Positions 1 through 12,270 of a stretch of 64,000 nucleotides of DNA are shown here, one piece after another. How positions within the stretch are numbered: the stretch's first letter is position 1; each line of letters begins with the position of its first letter. Source of the stretch: Spisula solida. Its lineage: Eukaryota; Mollusca; Bivalvia; Venerida; Mactridae. Location: contig OX365948.1 in NCBI GenBank assembly GCA_947247005.1, positions 37,576,601 through 37,640,600 of the forward strand. The letters run 5' to 3'. The notes beneath the pieces were generated by a model. The model did not search any database and was not told the DNA's origin. It was given only the letters and a program-made list of their open reading frames with translations. The translations under genes and the position numbers were made by a program.

Positions 1-120
1 CACTATAACTTTTTTTATTTTTATTACTTTTTGCATGAATTTTGTGTACATGGTATTGACTATTACATGACTGAATAAATAAAGTTTTTTCTTCAAAATT
101 AAATACAGCTGTTAATTGAA

Positions 121-230
121 CCACAACAACATGGTGTTTTTTTACTTTTAAAAATATTTTTATTGTTATGGTCAAGGGGAGTTAACCATGTCCGAAATTG
201 CATTTTTTATCCAAAGTCGATATTTCTAAC
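121..230 (+). repeat. Dispersed repeat fragment (GGTCAAGGGGAGTTAACC family)
   Basis: A stretch of about 100 bases containing TGGTCAAGGGGAGTTAACC is repeated in inverted orientation at about 44400-44515, with the same flanks (an ACTTTTAAAA run, a TTTTTATT run and an AAAGTCGATA-like end). A shorter piece recurs at about 8455-8505. This shows a dispersed element. Its ends and class cannot be defined here. It lies in what would be intron 1 of lectin gene A. Confidence 0.55.
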
Positions 231-427
231 TTCTGACAATTTTAATCAGATGTTAAAAGCGTCGATTGTATTGTAATTCCACAAACCCAATCGACATGAT
301 TTTATGTTAAAACTTTCAGCAAGATCCAACACGTACTGGCCGAGCTATGGGCAAATTAACAAATGTGTACTTATAGTTTTGCCGAGTGTATATACATGTA
401 TATATAATATAAAACGTTTTCTATTAC

Positions 428-599
428 CTTCCTGTTGGGCAGCCAGTTTACGCTCTACATTTTCCAGTTGAACTTCCATTCTTATTACCTTTGACATAAG
501 CTGTTCCTGCCAATGGTACGCGGAACATTGTACTTCGTCTGCTGCTAAAACTTCGCTTAACACACAAATACCGAAAGCAATAATTCCAAATCCGAACAT
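428..599 (-). CDS. C-type lectin gene A, exon 1 only (partial at window edge)
   Basis: This exon starts at an ATG (597-599) and ends at a splice donor read on the minus strand as GGAAG|GTAATAG, leaving 57 codons plus one base (phase 1). The peptide starts with a hydrophobic signal sequence (MFGFGIIAFGICVLSEVLAA) followed by a Cys and a charged, heptad-like neck (QLMSKVIRMEVQLENVERKL). It has the same layout as exon 1 of genes B and D: signal peptide, one Cys in the QCSxYHxxEQ motif, and a coiled neck. It is clearly more diverged from them than they are from each other. The lectin-domain exons should lie beyond base 1 of the window. A secreted, oligomerising C-type lectin is inferred from the paralogues, because no lectin domain is visible here. 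Confidence 0.7.
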
Positions 600-1010
600 A
601 TTCGAGACAAAATGAAAATGTGATATGTCAAAGTAACTGGTTTCGTAAATTTTGTTGAAAACTAACCGACTTTCAAAGTTTCAACTTTTTAGTGCTTCAT
701 CATACATTCACACAGGGCATGTTAATGCAAGCGCTATATTCATATCTTCTGGTGGATCGTTTGTAAAACATGTTTTCATTGGCTGCCCTGCGTTCTAGGA
801 AAAATAACGTGACGCACGTTTCGTACCTGGTACGTGGTGAATACACAACTTCGTGTTGTTGAATATAGACTGTTTAAATCAGTTTATAATTTCCTGGTCT
901 TTCAATAAAATTTTGCGAATACACACCTCTTATCTCCGTTTTGTTGAATAGGGGCTCAGTAATAATTTCCTGGTTTTTCAATACGATTACATGAAGATAT
1001 TTTAGTTTAA

Positions 1011-2347
1011 AGGGACTGCCTCACGTATTGGTGTATTGCAAAAATAAAATTAAATTGTCAAATATTCATGTAATTTTGATATAGTGTCCTGTATATGCCA
1101 CAAACAACCACATTGACATAAAAAATAACTCGGGAAACATCGGCATTTTGTAGTAATTTAGCATTTTTACACTCAAAATTCTATAGGGTATTAATACCTT
1201 ATAGAATTAGCGCTACTATCACTTAAATTGCCTGAAATTTGTTTCCATTCGATGAAAACGAATTGCGAAACGAACCGAATACCTCACAGATGTTTCGGCT
1301 TTAGTTTGTTGAAGTTACAGTTTGATCATGTGTGAATTACACAATTCACAGAACATTTTGAAAAGAAACTTTGCGATATTTTCAAACAGAAAAATACTGA
1401 GTGCCACATATCAAGAGTGATTTAAATTGCTTTAATGCCATAAATCTTTCATAAAGCAATCACCAGTGACTTTCTATTATATAAATACTTGGTAAGGTAG
1501 GAAAATTACGTCATTCAAAACATTTAGCCCGATCTGTGAGGCAGCACCTTTAAAAGTACACACTGCCTTTATTAACAAGTTACAACAAGAACTCGTTTTA
1601 AATTACCTGACGCAACTCAATGAATTAAAAACACTTTTTGTCAACGAATACAGTATTTTGCTAGTTTTATCACGTAATAATTGCGACATGGAGAGATTTT
1701 ATCAGCTGCAAATTGTTCACAATGGTTCTAGTTACGCATGTTTTAACCAATGCGGTGACAAAACACCAACACTGTTTTGTTGTAACTTGTTCAGATAGGC
1801 ATGGTGAACCTTTCAAGGGGCTGCCTCACAGATCGGGCTAAATATTTTGTATTATGTAATTTTCCTACCTAACCCAGTATTTATGTAATAGAAAGCCACC
1901 TACGGTTGCTTTATGATAGATTTGGTGCAAATAAGCAATTTTAACCACTCTCGATATCGCCCACTGAGTATCTTTTTCTTTAAAAAAAAGTTTTCTTTCA
2001 ACATGCTTTGTGAATAATGTAATTCACACGTGATCCAACTGTAACATCAACAAACTACAGTATTAACATCAGTGAGGTATTTGGTTCATTTTTCGATTCT
2101 TCTTAATGAAATGCGGACAAATTTCAGGCAATTTAAGTAATAGTTGTCTCAATTCTATAGGGTATTAATACCCTTTAGAATTTTGATGTAATAATACTAA
2201 ATAACTACAAAATGCCGAAGTTTCTCAAGTTATTTTTGATGTCAGTGTGGTTGTTTATGTGATATACATGCAACTATACCAAAATTACGCGAATATTTGA
2301 CAATTTTATTTTATTTTTGCAATACACCAATATGTGAGGCAGTCCCT
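1011..2347. mobile_element. Fold-back miniature transposon with long inverted arms and TTAA duplication
   Basis: The two ends are near-perfect inverted copies starting AGGGACTGCCTCAC. The arms extend about 540 bases each (about 1011-1555 and 1805-2347) around a loop of about 250 bases. The element is flanked by TTAA on both sides (1007-1010 and 2348-2351). TTAA duplications are typical of the piggyBac and Kolobok superfamilies. No protein-coding region is present, so it would depend on a transposase made elsewhere. Each arm carries a near-palindromic CTATAGGGTATTAATACC motif (about 1181 and 2156), and the loop contains a smaller inverted repeat around the AACAAGTTACAACA motif. Confidence 0.85.
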
Positions 2348-2351
2348 TTAA

Positions 2352-3572
2352 ACAGCTTTTATTACCAAAATAATATATACAATTTACACTATACTCATTT
2401 ATAAATGATATGATGCATGAGTTAATGAGACAAACCACAAGTTTAAAAACTTAATGACGGTGTTTTGTCTCGAATTATCAGATAAGAAATAACAGAAGAT
2501 CTTAAATTTGATTTTTCTTCCGGTTTTATTTACTACGCGCCTCGAAGTTTACAAGATCAACATTATCACAGGGAAAATAATAAAGATTTAAGATGAATGA
2601 TAAGGAAGTATTATCTACACAAGTGAACTAGGTTGTATAGAAGAACGCACCGTAAATATGATGATGATAAATATCGTTAAGGTAGTTTGTTTACCCCAAA
2701 CCTGCGGAAAGAATTTGACCTACGGACCATAGGCATGTTACAAACACCAAAACCATTGTATTTGTAAAGATGTAATCTGCCAAGTTGTTGATTCCTTCTA
2801 AATAAACATAGAATCGTTAAACCAACAACACATTTTGGACACATGCCGACAATTCATTATTCTGCAAAAGAAGTGTTTGAAATTGTGCTCATCTAAAAAT
2901 ATTTCTCTAAGTAAAGTTATCTAAGTAAAGTTATCTAAGTAAAGTAAAAACATTAACTAAAAGCAGCCTACTACGAATACTAGTTTGTAATTTCAAACAA
3001 ATTTAATTGGATATTGCATATAACAATATGTACCTTAACAGGTTTGGAAAAAGATAATAAAAATAATTTGGACATAGAAGGCACTCATCAGAAACAGCAA
3101 AACGCGAAATACTTAACTGCTGCAAAATCAGGATATCCAACTCCGACAGCCTGTCGCCTCAGTCATATGCATATACAAATGTACTTAACCCATAGACAAA
3201 TAATTACGAAGATATTGATGTATACTAAATCTTGTAAATGACCTTTGATGCTGCAAGTACAAATGTTTAAACATATACATGTACATTAATGTTGTGGCAT
3301 TTATGATGTATGTTCGATTTGTCATACAAAAAGTACTTCAATTTTATTAAATATTCTCGACAATTATGTCGACAATTATTATTCTGCAAAAGAATATGTC
3401 AGTATAATCATCACATTGATGAAGGCCATGTTGGCTGAAACATGTTTGCGAGTGAGTGTTTAATTAAAGACAATAATTTCAATGTAAGTTGTTGCTGGTG
3501 TATTTTATTTAATTTTAGTAGATTAAATACAACATATAGAAACGGAAACAATGTGCCTTAATGGAGACAGTA
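2352..3572. other. Intergenic, no gene seen
   Basis: AT-rich sequence between gene A and the 3' end of gene B. A 15-bp tandem repeat (AAGTAAAGTTATCT type, three copies) is present at about 2905-2945. No convincing coding region or RNA gene was recognised. Confidence 0.6.
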
Positions 3573-4322
3573 TTATTTTTCACAAATGGGCCTGAACTGT
3601 CGATTAGTACAAGGTTCGTCCACCCAATTGTTGCTGTATTTAGCCCATATACTGGCACAGTTTGAACCAGTTCCTCCATTTGGTTCCCCATTGTTCCAAC
3701 CGAGGAACTGAACTTTTTCATCCGTTCCTGTCCACTTCCAGTCATCTTCGTTCGTTATGTCTGTTAAACCAATCCAAAAGATAGGAGCTATTTGAAAGAA
3801 ATATGCTTCACAATTAACTAAATACAAAGGTACTTTATACTTGAGAATATTTGCTTTAGTAATTATAATGACGCGCTTTCTAAGCCCCAAACATTTTAAC
3901 GCTAAACAACATACAATGGTTTCTGCAAATCATTCAATGCATCAGGACCGGAATGAATTAATGCGAAGTCCATTGTTCTTGACATAATCTATTAACATGG
4001 CTGACTGCATGTGTTTATGGAGGTTGACACAGAGGTTAAGGTCATACACCCAAGTTCAAGATCAGGCCTCAAAAATGCTGAACTGCGCAGGTAAAGTCTT
4101 TTCAGCATTCTTAGACAGCTTAGATTTCCGTCAGACCTAATGAATACCACGCAAAACAATATACGAGAGGTGCACCACTTGTTAAACTTTGGCATTAATT
4201 ATTCGTATGTAATATAAAGCTTGTGAACCCAGATTTTCAGGAGTTTGGTATGCATCAATTTCGAAATAAATAAATAAATAGACAGTTCTCATGGGTACTC
4301 CTACCTTCGTTGAGGTCACTCT

Positions 4323-4353
<31 letters not shown>

Positions 4354-7192
4354 GGAAACCCTCTACATATTTTTGTCCTAACTTTAGTGCGAACCGCTAG
4401 TACTGTGAGTGACTGTGTAGTTTACCTGACACATTACTATACATGTTTTCATAAGAAATATTTAATTTATATTGTGTCAGATTTTTCAACTAGATTGTAT
4501 TGTCAACTTTATTCAAGTATAATTTGGGCACCTCTCGAACTGCCGTTTTAGCGACAAGACATGCATAAGACATAATTTATTATAGTTGACGCTTAAAACA
4601 CTACGTAAGTATTATAGTATCATACCTGACAACTCGGCTACATGACGCTTTATGAAATCATTTTCAACCGCAGTTTGGATACTGACAAGTTGCGCACCTG
4701 ATATTTCACAGAAAGCCTGAAAGTATATTCAACAACTATCAAAACGTCAAGATAAAATTTAAATTCAAATATTCAGTGATAGAACAAAAGATATCCTGCC
4801 CATACACGAGGTGGCCCTCTATCGTTCAAATGAAACGTTTGTCTTTGTCATAATCAGTATGTCTTCAATTAGCACCGAAACCGGTTGTCGTGTATTATTT
4901 TTGCAATCGAACGAGTCTCAGAGGTTTTTATGAAAATAGTTTCAAAGTTATTCATTTTCAAACTTCATATACCTGAGAAATTTACCTATCACTAAAATAA
5001 TGTTTGTTTAATAAAAAACAACACATGCCCACTTAAGGTTTTTATATCAATGTAATGAAGAAGCCGTTAAACGAAGTCCTTATGCATCGTTTTATTGATA
5101 AGATAGAAGTTATATAAACAGAAGTAGACAAAACAAACAATGGCAATATAAAATATCAATCAGTAGAAATCTGATGTGAGCGAATTTGATTGAGAATATT
5201 GTGCGATAAAGTAAATCCCGAATTTTAATGTTAAAGTTCGTTTTGAAAGCCGATTTACTATTTAGAACGATAACTTCGCAAGGAACTAATAACTTATTTA
5301 TTAATCTTTTCTTCGATACTTATGCGACTATATCACCAGTAAGGAAATATTTGTTCTAATATCAATATTATTAACGATCGTGAACAAAACACACATGCAC
5401 AGTGCAAAAAATCCGTTTAAAAAACTTGTGATCGCAATGGTGAGAGTACCGTGTTACAAAGAGAGGTAACTACTGCGAGGAGTATGATATTTACCTTTGC
5501 TCCCTCAAAATCCTTGGTAATAGTACCAAACAGGTAACAGGAGGATTGAAATGGTATCCATTCGTCCTCACACGATTTCTTCACTAAAACTGAAATAATT
5601 TATTCTTCTGACAGACGGAGGTGCCAAAATAAGCTAAGCGATATACAAGTAAAGAACCACCAAATGCCTACGCGGGCCACATGGTGACACACTCAAGTAG
5701 TCCTTAAAAATACTTTGGCTTGCCTGTAAATGGGAATATTTCTTGACAAGTGTGCACTGGAGTGATGAAACCGAGTTTAAATGCATGGTACATATGCATG
5801 TTAAGTAGTGAAACTGAAAAATCTGGAATATCTTGGTATTCTTACATTGATACTAAAATGAAAGTAGAAAAGGATAAAACCCGGTTTGAATCAATCCGGA
5901 CATGTGTAAAAATAGGTAGACCATGTTTTATGGACAATTTTTTTCTTAGAAGATACATGACTCCCCTTATTTATTGTTTTATTTTGAAGCTCAAATGTAC
6001 TTCTTTAAAATGATATATGTCTTCCTGCTGGCCATAGACTAAAAGGTGTAAACATTTGGTTTCTAACTTTCATAAGCTTGACATGGCGACAATATTTACA
6101 ACACGTGACAAAATATCCACCGATTGGCTTGTGAAATTAGACCATGTCTACACATACTGTAAAATATATGTCGCAAACACCATTCTTTAATAAAGTATTG
6201 GTACTGATATGTGAGCATTTAATGACATGGAACAGTCCATATTGTCATTGAATAAAATAGAATATAGATTGGTAGGAACATTTGTTAAGTCGATCATAAT
6301 CATAACCACTGATTAGCTTATCTCTTTGGTTAGCATTTAGTCGATCATAATCATAACCACTGATTAGCATATCTCTTTGGTTAGCATTTAGTCGATCATA
6401 ATCATAACCACTAATTAGCATATCTCTTTGGTTAGCATTTAGTCGATCATAATCATAACCACTGATTAGCATATCTCTTTGGTTAGCATTTAGTCGATCA
6501 TAATCATAACCACTGATTAGCATATCTCTTTGGTTAGCATTTAGTCGATCATAATCATAACCACTGATTAGCATATCTCTTTGGTTAGCATCCAAACATG
6601 AATGTTGAATTTGTGTTTGGGAAGGTGTTCCGACGCAGCAACTACATTATTGTGCCCATGCACAAAGAGGCACTTTTATTACATTACAACAGATCGAAAT
6701 GTCAGTCAAGGTCCCCAAGTTATATATAGAGTACATAGAAATAGACATATAAAAGTAAACACATTCTAGCATGGCATTTGGTTGACATTTTGGTCACTTG
6801 CCAACGATAAGTCTTTTTTTAATTTAGTTTTAAATCCCATCTACATTATTCCATTCATATAGGGACTACCCAGTCACATTATAATTACACCAGACTAACC
6901 AGCAATCTCCCGGGCCTACCCATTTATCCTGAACGACAATCAAGCTTGAAAACTCGTCTGTCTAATGTAGATGAAAATTAACAGTGAGAGAAATAAAACT
7001 AATTTTACCTTTTTCTTGTTGTTGTTGAAGGTTTTTAATCGTGTTCTCCAAGTTTTCCAGTCGAATCTCCATTCTAATCTGCTTGGATAGAATTTGTTCC
7101 TCGTAATGGTATCTGGAACATTGTCGCTCAGCAAACGCCCATGTTTCCCTTGTACCACATAAACACAGCAGGATTATCATCAATCCGCTCAT
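3573..7192 (-). CDS. C-type lectin gene B, complete, four exons, 194 aa
   Basis: Exons on the minus strand are 7192-7009, 5589-5495, 4716-4626 and 3787-3573. All have GT/AG borders and compatible phases (1, 0, 1), and the gene ends with TAA. Residues 1-21 form a signal peptide (MSGLMIILLCLCGTRETWAFA). Residues 30-60 form a charged heptad-rich neck likely to oligomerise. Residues 68-192 form a long-form C-type lectin domain. Its six Cys (68, 79, 96, 167, 183, 192) fit the canonical disulfides, with WIGL at 128-131 and EPN at 158-160. EPN is the motif linked to Ca2+-dependent mannose-type binding. The usual WND is replaced by WVD (178-180). The product is probably a secreted lectin, perhaps in immune recognition (inference). 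Intron 1 contains a 51-bp minisatellite. No promoter element was identified with confidence. Confidence 0.88.
4324..4353. repeat. GATA microsatellite
   Basis: A run of about seven AGAT/GATA units lies in intron 3 of lectin gene B, just after an AAAT run near 4265. It is a simple sequence repeat with no sign of function. Confidence 0.9.
6286..6592. repeat. 51-bp minisatellite, six copies
   Basis: GTCGATCATAATCATAACCA recurs every 51 bases at 6289, 6340, 6391, 6442, 6493 and 6544 with very few differences. It lies inside intron 1 of lectin gene B. The period is a multiple of three, so the minus strand stays open for about 116 codons and encodes a 17-residue repeat (core MLISGYDYDRLNANQRD). There is no evidence that it is an exon. 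Very low divergence between units points to recent expansion. Confidence 0.9.
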
Positions 7193-7337
7193 TGTGACTG
7201 GTGGGACTTAGGAATGAATTTTAGCAATCTAATGCATGTGTTAAATGCTCTTACAACGAATCTATGTTTCAATGTAATTAAATATTCAAATTAATTTTAT
7301 CAGGACACAACTCGTTAGGCCAGATTTAACAAATTTA

Positions 7338-7655
7338 TTTATATATAGAGGATATTACATGAGTGTCGTTTCATATTGAATTTATTAAACGAGTTGAATA
7401 AAATAATAAAATGGGAGGCTCTACCTTATGTATGCACGTTTTATTTCTTTTTATCATATGTTAGCCATTTCTAGCCGAAACATAAAAATAGCTACTTATT
7501 TTCACTAACGTTATAATAAACGCGCAACTTTGACGACGTCGCCTATACTTTGAGTGACGTCACGTCAAAGCTTTATTACACTAGTGTATTATCAAAAATA
7601 AATAATGGCTTTATAACGCTGCCGCGACGTCAAACATATGATAAAAAGAAATAAA
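7338..7655. mobile_element. Miniature element of the TAGAGGATAT family
   Basis: The paralogous flank of gene C at about 19448-19490 reads straight from AACAAATTTATTTA into AATAAAACGTGCATGCATAA. The gene B flank has about 310 extra bases at this point, starting ATAGAGGATATTACATGAG. A relative of the same insert, sharing the ACGCGCAACTTTGACGACGT core, lies at about 45070-45350. No coding region is present. The boundaries come from the empty-site comparison and are good to about 10 bases. Confidence 0.7.
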
Positions 7656-7664
7656 ACGTGCATA

Positions 7665-7744
7665 CATAAGGTAGTTATGAAAAAAAATTGAATTATTCTG
7701 GAACAACTCCAGAATAATTCAAACTTTTTTCATAATTATCTTAT
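7665..7744. repeat. Hairpin (inverted repeat)
   Basis: The arms read ATAAGGTAGTTATGAAAAAA and its near-complement TTTTTTCATAATTATCTTAT around an inner GAATTATTCTGGAACAACTC / CCAGAATAATTC stem. A second copy lies at about 19495-19560 upstream of gene C. The hairpin therefore predates the split of these gene copies. It may be an old miniature element. Confidence 0.65.
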
Positions 7745-8189
7745 GTATGGACGTTTTATTTATTTACATAAACAAAGCTTGCCATTTATAGACTTTAACA
7801 TATTGGAATGAAATATGTAAGACAGCTTTCCTAACATGCAAAAGTTTGGCCTAATTTACCTCAGACTGTACTGTAATTTGTTTACAGTTTAATATGGTAC
7901 GAAATCGTGCTGTGTTATTTAAATTCAACTGATAGGTTATTTACAACGTTTCATGGCTAACCAATTACCATACGTTAATGAGTGTCTATAATATGTGCGT
8001 CGACTAAGATAGATAACGGTAACAGATAACAGATCAGTAGTATGGTTAACGGATTTAAAAACGCGACACTTGGATAAATTAGCATCTTTCATGAAAACAA
8101 ATTTCCGTATAAAATGTCTTTGTACATTCGTAACGGCTAATTTTAATTTCGTCATTTTGATACAAAATTTAATAAAATACATAGAGTAT

Positions 8190-9630
8190 TAGCCAAATTA
8201 TCGCACAAATAAGACATTGGTCAAGAAAAAAAAGTAACATGCTTGTCGGAGGAGTGATTTAATCGTTGAATACATGTATGCCAAGTCAGTATAACAAATC
8301 GAATGTTTACGTAAGGATAGCCTAACTTCTATATCCACATTTTAAACTAAATCAAATATAATAAATGGCATATCCAACTTTAATTTAAAATTTATATCTA
8401 TATAACACGGACACATTGTTGCAGGAAACATAACTTGTAAAAATAGAAATACCTTATATGGACATTGGTCAAGGGGAGGTAACCATGTAAGAAATTTCAT
8501 TTTGAATGAAAACGTGTGAAATTAAAAACCTTATTTGGGCTTTGTTCTTATCATTGTTTTCTTTATTTCTGTCTCAATGATAAGAACATACACTTAAACT
8601 CGAACTTAATTAACAAAGTGGGCACATAGTTACATTAGTAACCTGGCAAACACCCGATGAACACCCGATTAACACACGACAAAAATGTGTGACATTAGCA
8701 TTTGCTGATGCCATGATGTTTTTTCTGTTTGTGACAATTGTTAATCACATTGTAATAAATCACAGGAATTGTAATTTTACATATCCAAGTTACAAATGTT
8801 GATAGTTTCAACAAGATCACTTTTAAGATTTGTTTAGACTTATTTAGTGTATTGTCAATTGGTCAGAATGCGACTTTCGTTTTCTGGATCGACGAATTGA
8901 TTGTACTATATATTTCTTAATACTCATATCTGATTTTTGGTACTAAATTGACGCCAATACACGTACATTTAATCTGCACTATTCCAATACAGACATAAAT
9001 TTGAATTGTGTGCTAAAAAACAACATACCCCATTGTTTTTAAATCCGTTAAGTATAATAAACAGAAATTGGATACAGAACAATGTCACATTAATTCCATT
9101 TTTTTAACAACAACAAGAATTTTATTAACTCAAATAATATAAGATGACATAGGAGTATTACTCGTCACACCAGACTCGGAGCTGAGTTTTTCAAAAGAAG
9201 AAATGTCGACTCAGATGATATTTTTGCTCATGACTTTTATAATCCGGAACATATCATGTACCATTTAGCGATTTGCAAAATGCGCCGATGTACTTTTGAT
9301 CACCAAAAAAGCGTAATAGTTTCGTCTGTATGAGAAAGGTAGGTGTACATTTGCCCTGATGGAGGGAAGGCGCTTTGTCTGTATTCTACAAAAATCGGTT
9401 GATTAAAAAAGTGTTAACTGAGTCGAGCCCACTTTTACATCTGCAAACGTCTTAGCTTCTGGTAACTGGGTTCGCCACAGTGATATTATTCTGAAGGCGT
9501 CTAGTTAATAAAAAGACTTTGGAACCAGTGTTTTCGCACTGAATGATTTAGACATGCACATGTAGGTAGTATATACTTTGTACTTAAAACCATATACAGT
9601 ATATAATCAACGAAGTTATCAATTTATCTA
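8190..9630. other. Intergenic between lectin genes B and C
   Basis: AT-rich sequence with a fragment of the GGTCAAGGGGAGGTAACC repeat at about 8460-8500. No gene, RNA gene or terminal inverted repeat was recognised in the remainder. Confidence 0.55.
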
Positions 9631-11319
9631 TTTGTGTCAAAAGTTCGAAGTGTAGCTACGTGATATAAAATATAAGTTTTAATGTTCTTCTTTTACCCAG
9701 CTCCGATCGCATAAACGCTGATATATTTTGTGTGATCTATTGTGCATTGTTATTAATTTGTGCTATGATTCAATTTAAATACACTAGTTATATGTTAGTA
9801 TTGAATAAACCATTATGTCGACAAACGTACTTTAATGGCGACGATGCTGTTTTTCACAAATGTATCTGTACTGGCGATTAGTACAGGGTTCGTCAATCCA
9901 ATTATCGTTATGATTAGCAGATAGAGTGACACAGTTTTCACCTCTTCCCCCATTTGGTTCACCTTTGTTCCAACCGAGAAACTGAACTTTCTCCTCCGTT
10001 CCTGTCCACTTCCAGTCGTCTTCGCTCAGTATGTCTGTCAAACCAATCCAAAATCGTGGAGCTATTTGAAATGGAAATATTATAAGAATAATTTAAAAAA
10101 TGCGCTGTGTGGACATTACATGAAGAACGTTAAAATAATTGCTGTATTGTATTATTTTTGTCCTTCCAATATTAAATTGTAAAGTGGTAGTTTACTATAG
10201 CGTGACCACTTAAAAATGGGCCAGACAATTAGGCTGATGAGACACTGATTTTCAGATCATTGTACCTCTCGAATCTTATCCTTCAATGACGGGATGCAGG
10301 CTTGCGGACACATGGTATTACAATCACATGTCTACTCTTCCTTTTCCATTTTTGTAAATACACGCATATAATCTAAGCTTATATGAATAGACACGTAGTT
10401 CTATTCTCGACAATCACCGGCTAAAATACTGTAGCTAGCTATAACAATGAACAAGATATGATATAAATACTAATGTATTTAATTGCATACAAAATACAAA
10501 TAATATTGTGTATAAAGAAAAATACAACATAAAAATTGTGTTTAAAGAACATAAACTCAAAATATTGAACCTAAATTTCCTGCATACCTGACAACTCGGC
10601 CACGAGGCGCTTTATGAAATCATTTTCACTGGCACTCTGTATGATGACTAGGTGTGCACCAAATACTTCGCAGGAAGTCTGAAACAACAAACAATATACT
10701 AACATAGCACGCTAGTTTCGCCGTCCTTGTATATATTGAACTAACCGTTTTAGATAACGCAACAAAGCAAAGCAACAAATTCGTTATTTCTTAAACACAA
10801 CTACTTGACCAAGATGGTCATATATTGCTTCAATGCCTAGGCCCCCTTGAAGTCATAATATGTCTGAGGGGAATTAGGTTTCCACATACATTTGGGAATA
10901 AAGTGAAAACGTATTTACTCGTCTTGTGCCCATTTTATATACGAATCAATGTGACATTGGTGTATTCAATATAGAGTCATAAACTGTCAAGAAACATTTC
11001 TTAGATATCAAAGATCAACAATGTGCGTGCGTTGTACTTAGTTCAAATGAGACCGTGAGAAAAATACGTATAGCCCGCCTCTGTCGATCAGGTTTGATAA
11101 GATAACAACTGGCTGCAGGAAACTACAAGAGTACGCTATATGGATAGTGTTGTCAGTTGTCACTATAGATATAACAATAAGCACTGTTGATATAGGGTTT
11201 GACATGAAAAGTAATAGTAAGGTACCGAGATGATGTATGTTATGAATTATAAGACACACGTTCGCTACACTGATTGTACATTTACACCCGATCATTGAAT
11301 CGCAAGTCGGATGTTTCAA

Positions 11320-11505
11320 TCGGCGCCGATGGCGGCGACAGCGTCAGTGTTTTACCCTCCCAGGTACCCATTCATACACCCACCTGCGTATTTGGAGCAT
11401 AAGATTCTTTCTCAGAGAAATCAAGCAAGGGCACAGACGGGGTTCGAACACTGGACCTATCCATCCCGAAGTACGCGCTCTATCTTGATGTCACCACCCT
11501 CTAAT
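11320..11505 (-). mobile_element. tRNA-derived SINE in intron 2 of gene C
   Basis: Read on the minus strand, a tRNA-like head carries a B box (GTTCGAACCCCGTC) and an A-box-like AGATAGAGCGC. It is followed by a body with TTTCTCTGAGAAAGAAT and AATGGGTACCTGGGAGG. The same SINE is at 21698-21880 in gene D, so it predates the C/D duplication. Related bodies lie at 17410-17735 and 61830-62075. Confidence 0.65.
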
Positions 11506-12270
11506 ATGAGAAGTCGTTAATCAAATAACGACTAATGTTATCTATCTGTATCCGTAGTCGTCAGTATCTTCAAACAATTTAAAATCCTAAAACATTGTCA
11601 AGTCATGCCGAACAAACGCGGGATAAATTGAAACCACGGGTCAGACTTATAATACTCGAGTGTTTTGGGAGCATGCAACTTTGAAACTACTGCTTCATAC
11701 TTAATTAGACATATTGTATTTAGCATTTACCTTCGTTTCCTCAAACTCAACATTTCTTGTACCAAACAGGTAACAGGAGGATTGAAATGAAATCCACTCG
11801 TCATCACACGATTTCTTCACTAAAACTGAAATCATTACATACTGTTGTCATTAAAACATAATTTCGCCACTATGAGTATAATGTGCCATTATATGGGTCT
11901 CGAAAACACACTCGATGCTCTTTGTCAAAGAAGAATTACCTTCAAAATTACCAACGTGGTCTTGTGGCATGGTCGAGGACTTAAAATCATTTGCCTCGTG
12001 TCGCTGCTGGCTCGTATCCCTACATGAATTTGAAAGGCGAACAGGTGAAAAACCGTAAGTGGCATCATCACTATAAAAAGGTCATTTACAGGTCATAAAA
12101 TGCTAAAGTTCCCAACATATAGAAGACACGTATGTCATTTAGTCATATGTTGGCTTGACATTTTATAGGTCAATCTCATTAAATCAGATCCTAGCATTCG
12201 CTACAGTCCTTTACACTTGTTACAGGTGAAAGTACTATAATTATATTACCTAACAAAGTCATGTCTTTTC

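Noticed and set aside
3411..3450. Hammerhead-ribozyme-like core (TTGATGAAGGCC ... GGCTGAAAC)
   Set aside because: The conserved first C is T, stem II needs a bulge, and no convincing cleavage site with helices I and III could be paired. A 3' end of an old retroelement is as likely.
6286..6592. CRISPR-like array
   Set aside because: Units are contiguous with no unique spacers, and the context is a eukaryotic intron.
6245..6595. Repeat protein of 116 residues
   Set aside because: It is the 51-base minisatellite inside an intron, and the lectin splice sites on both sides skip it.
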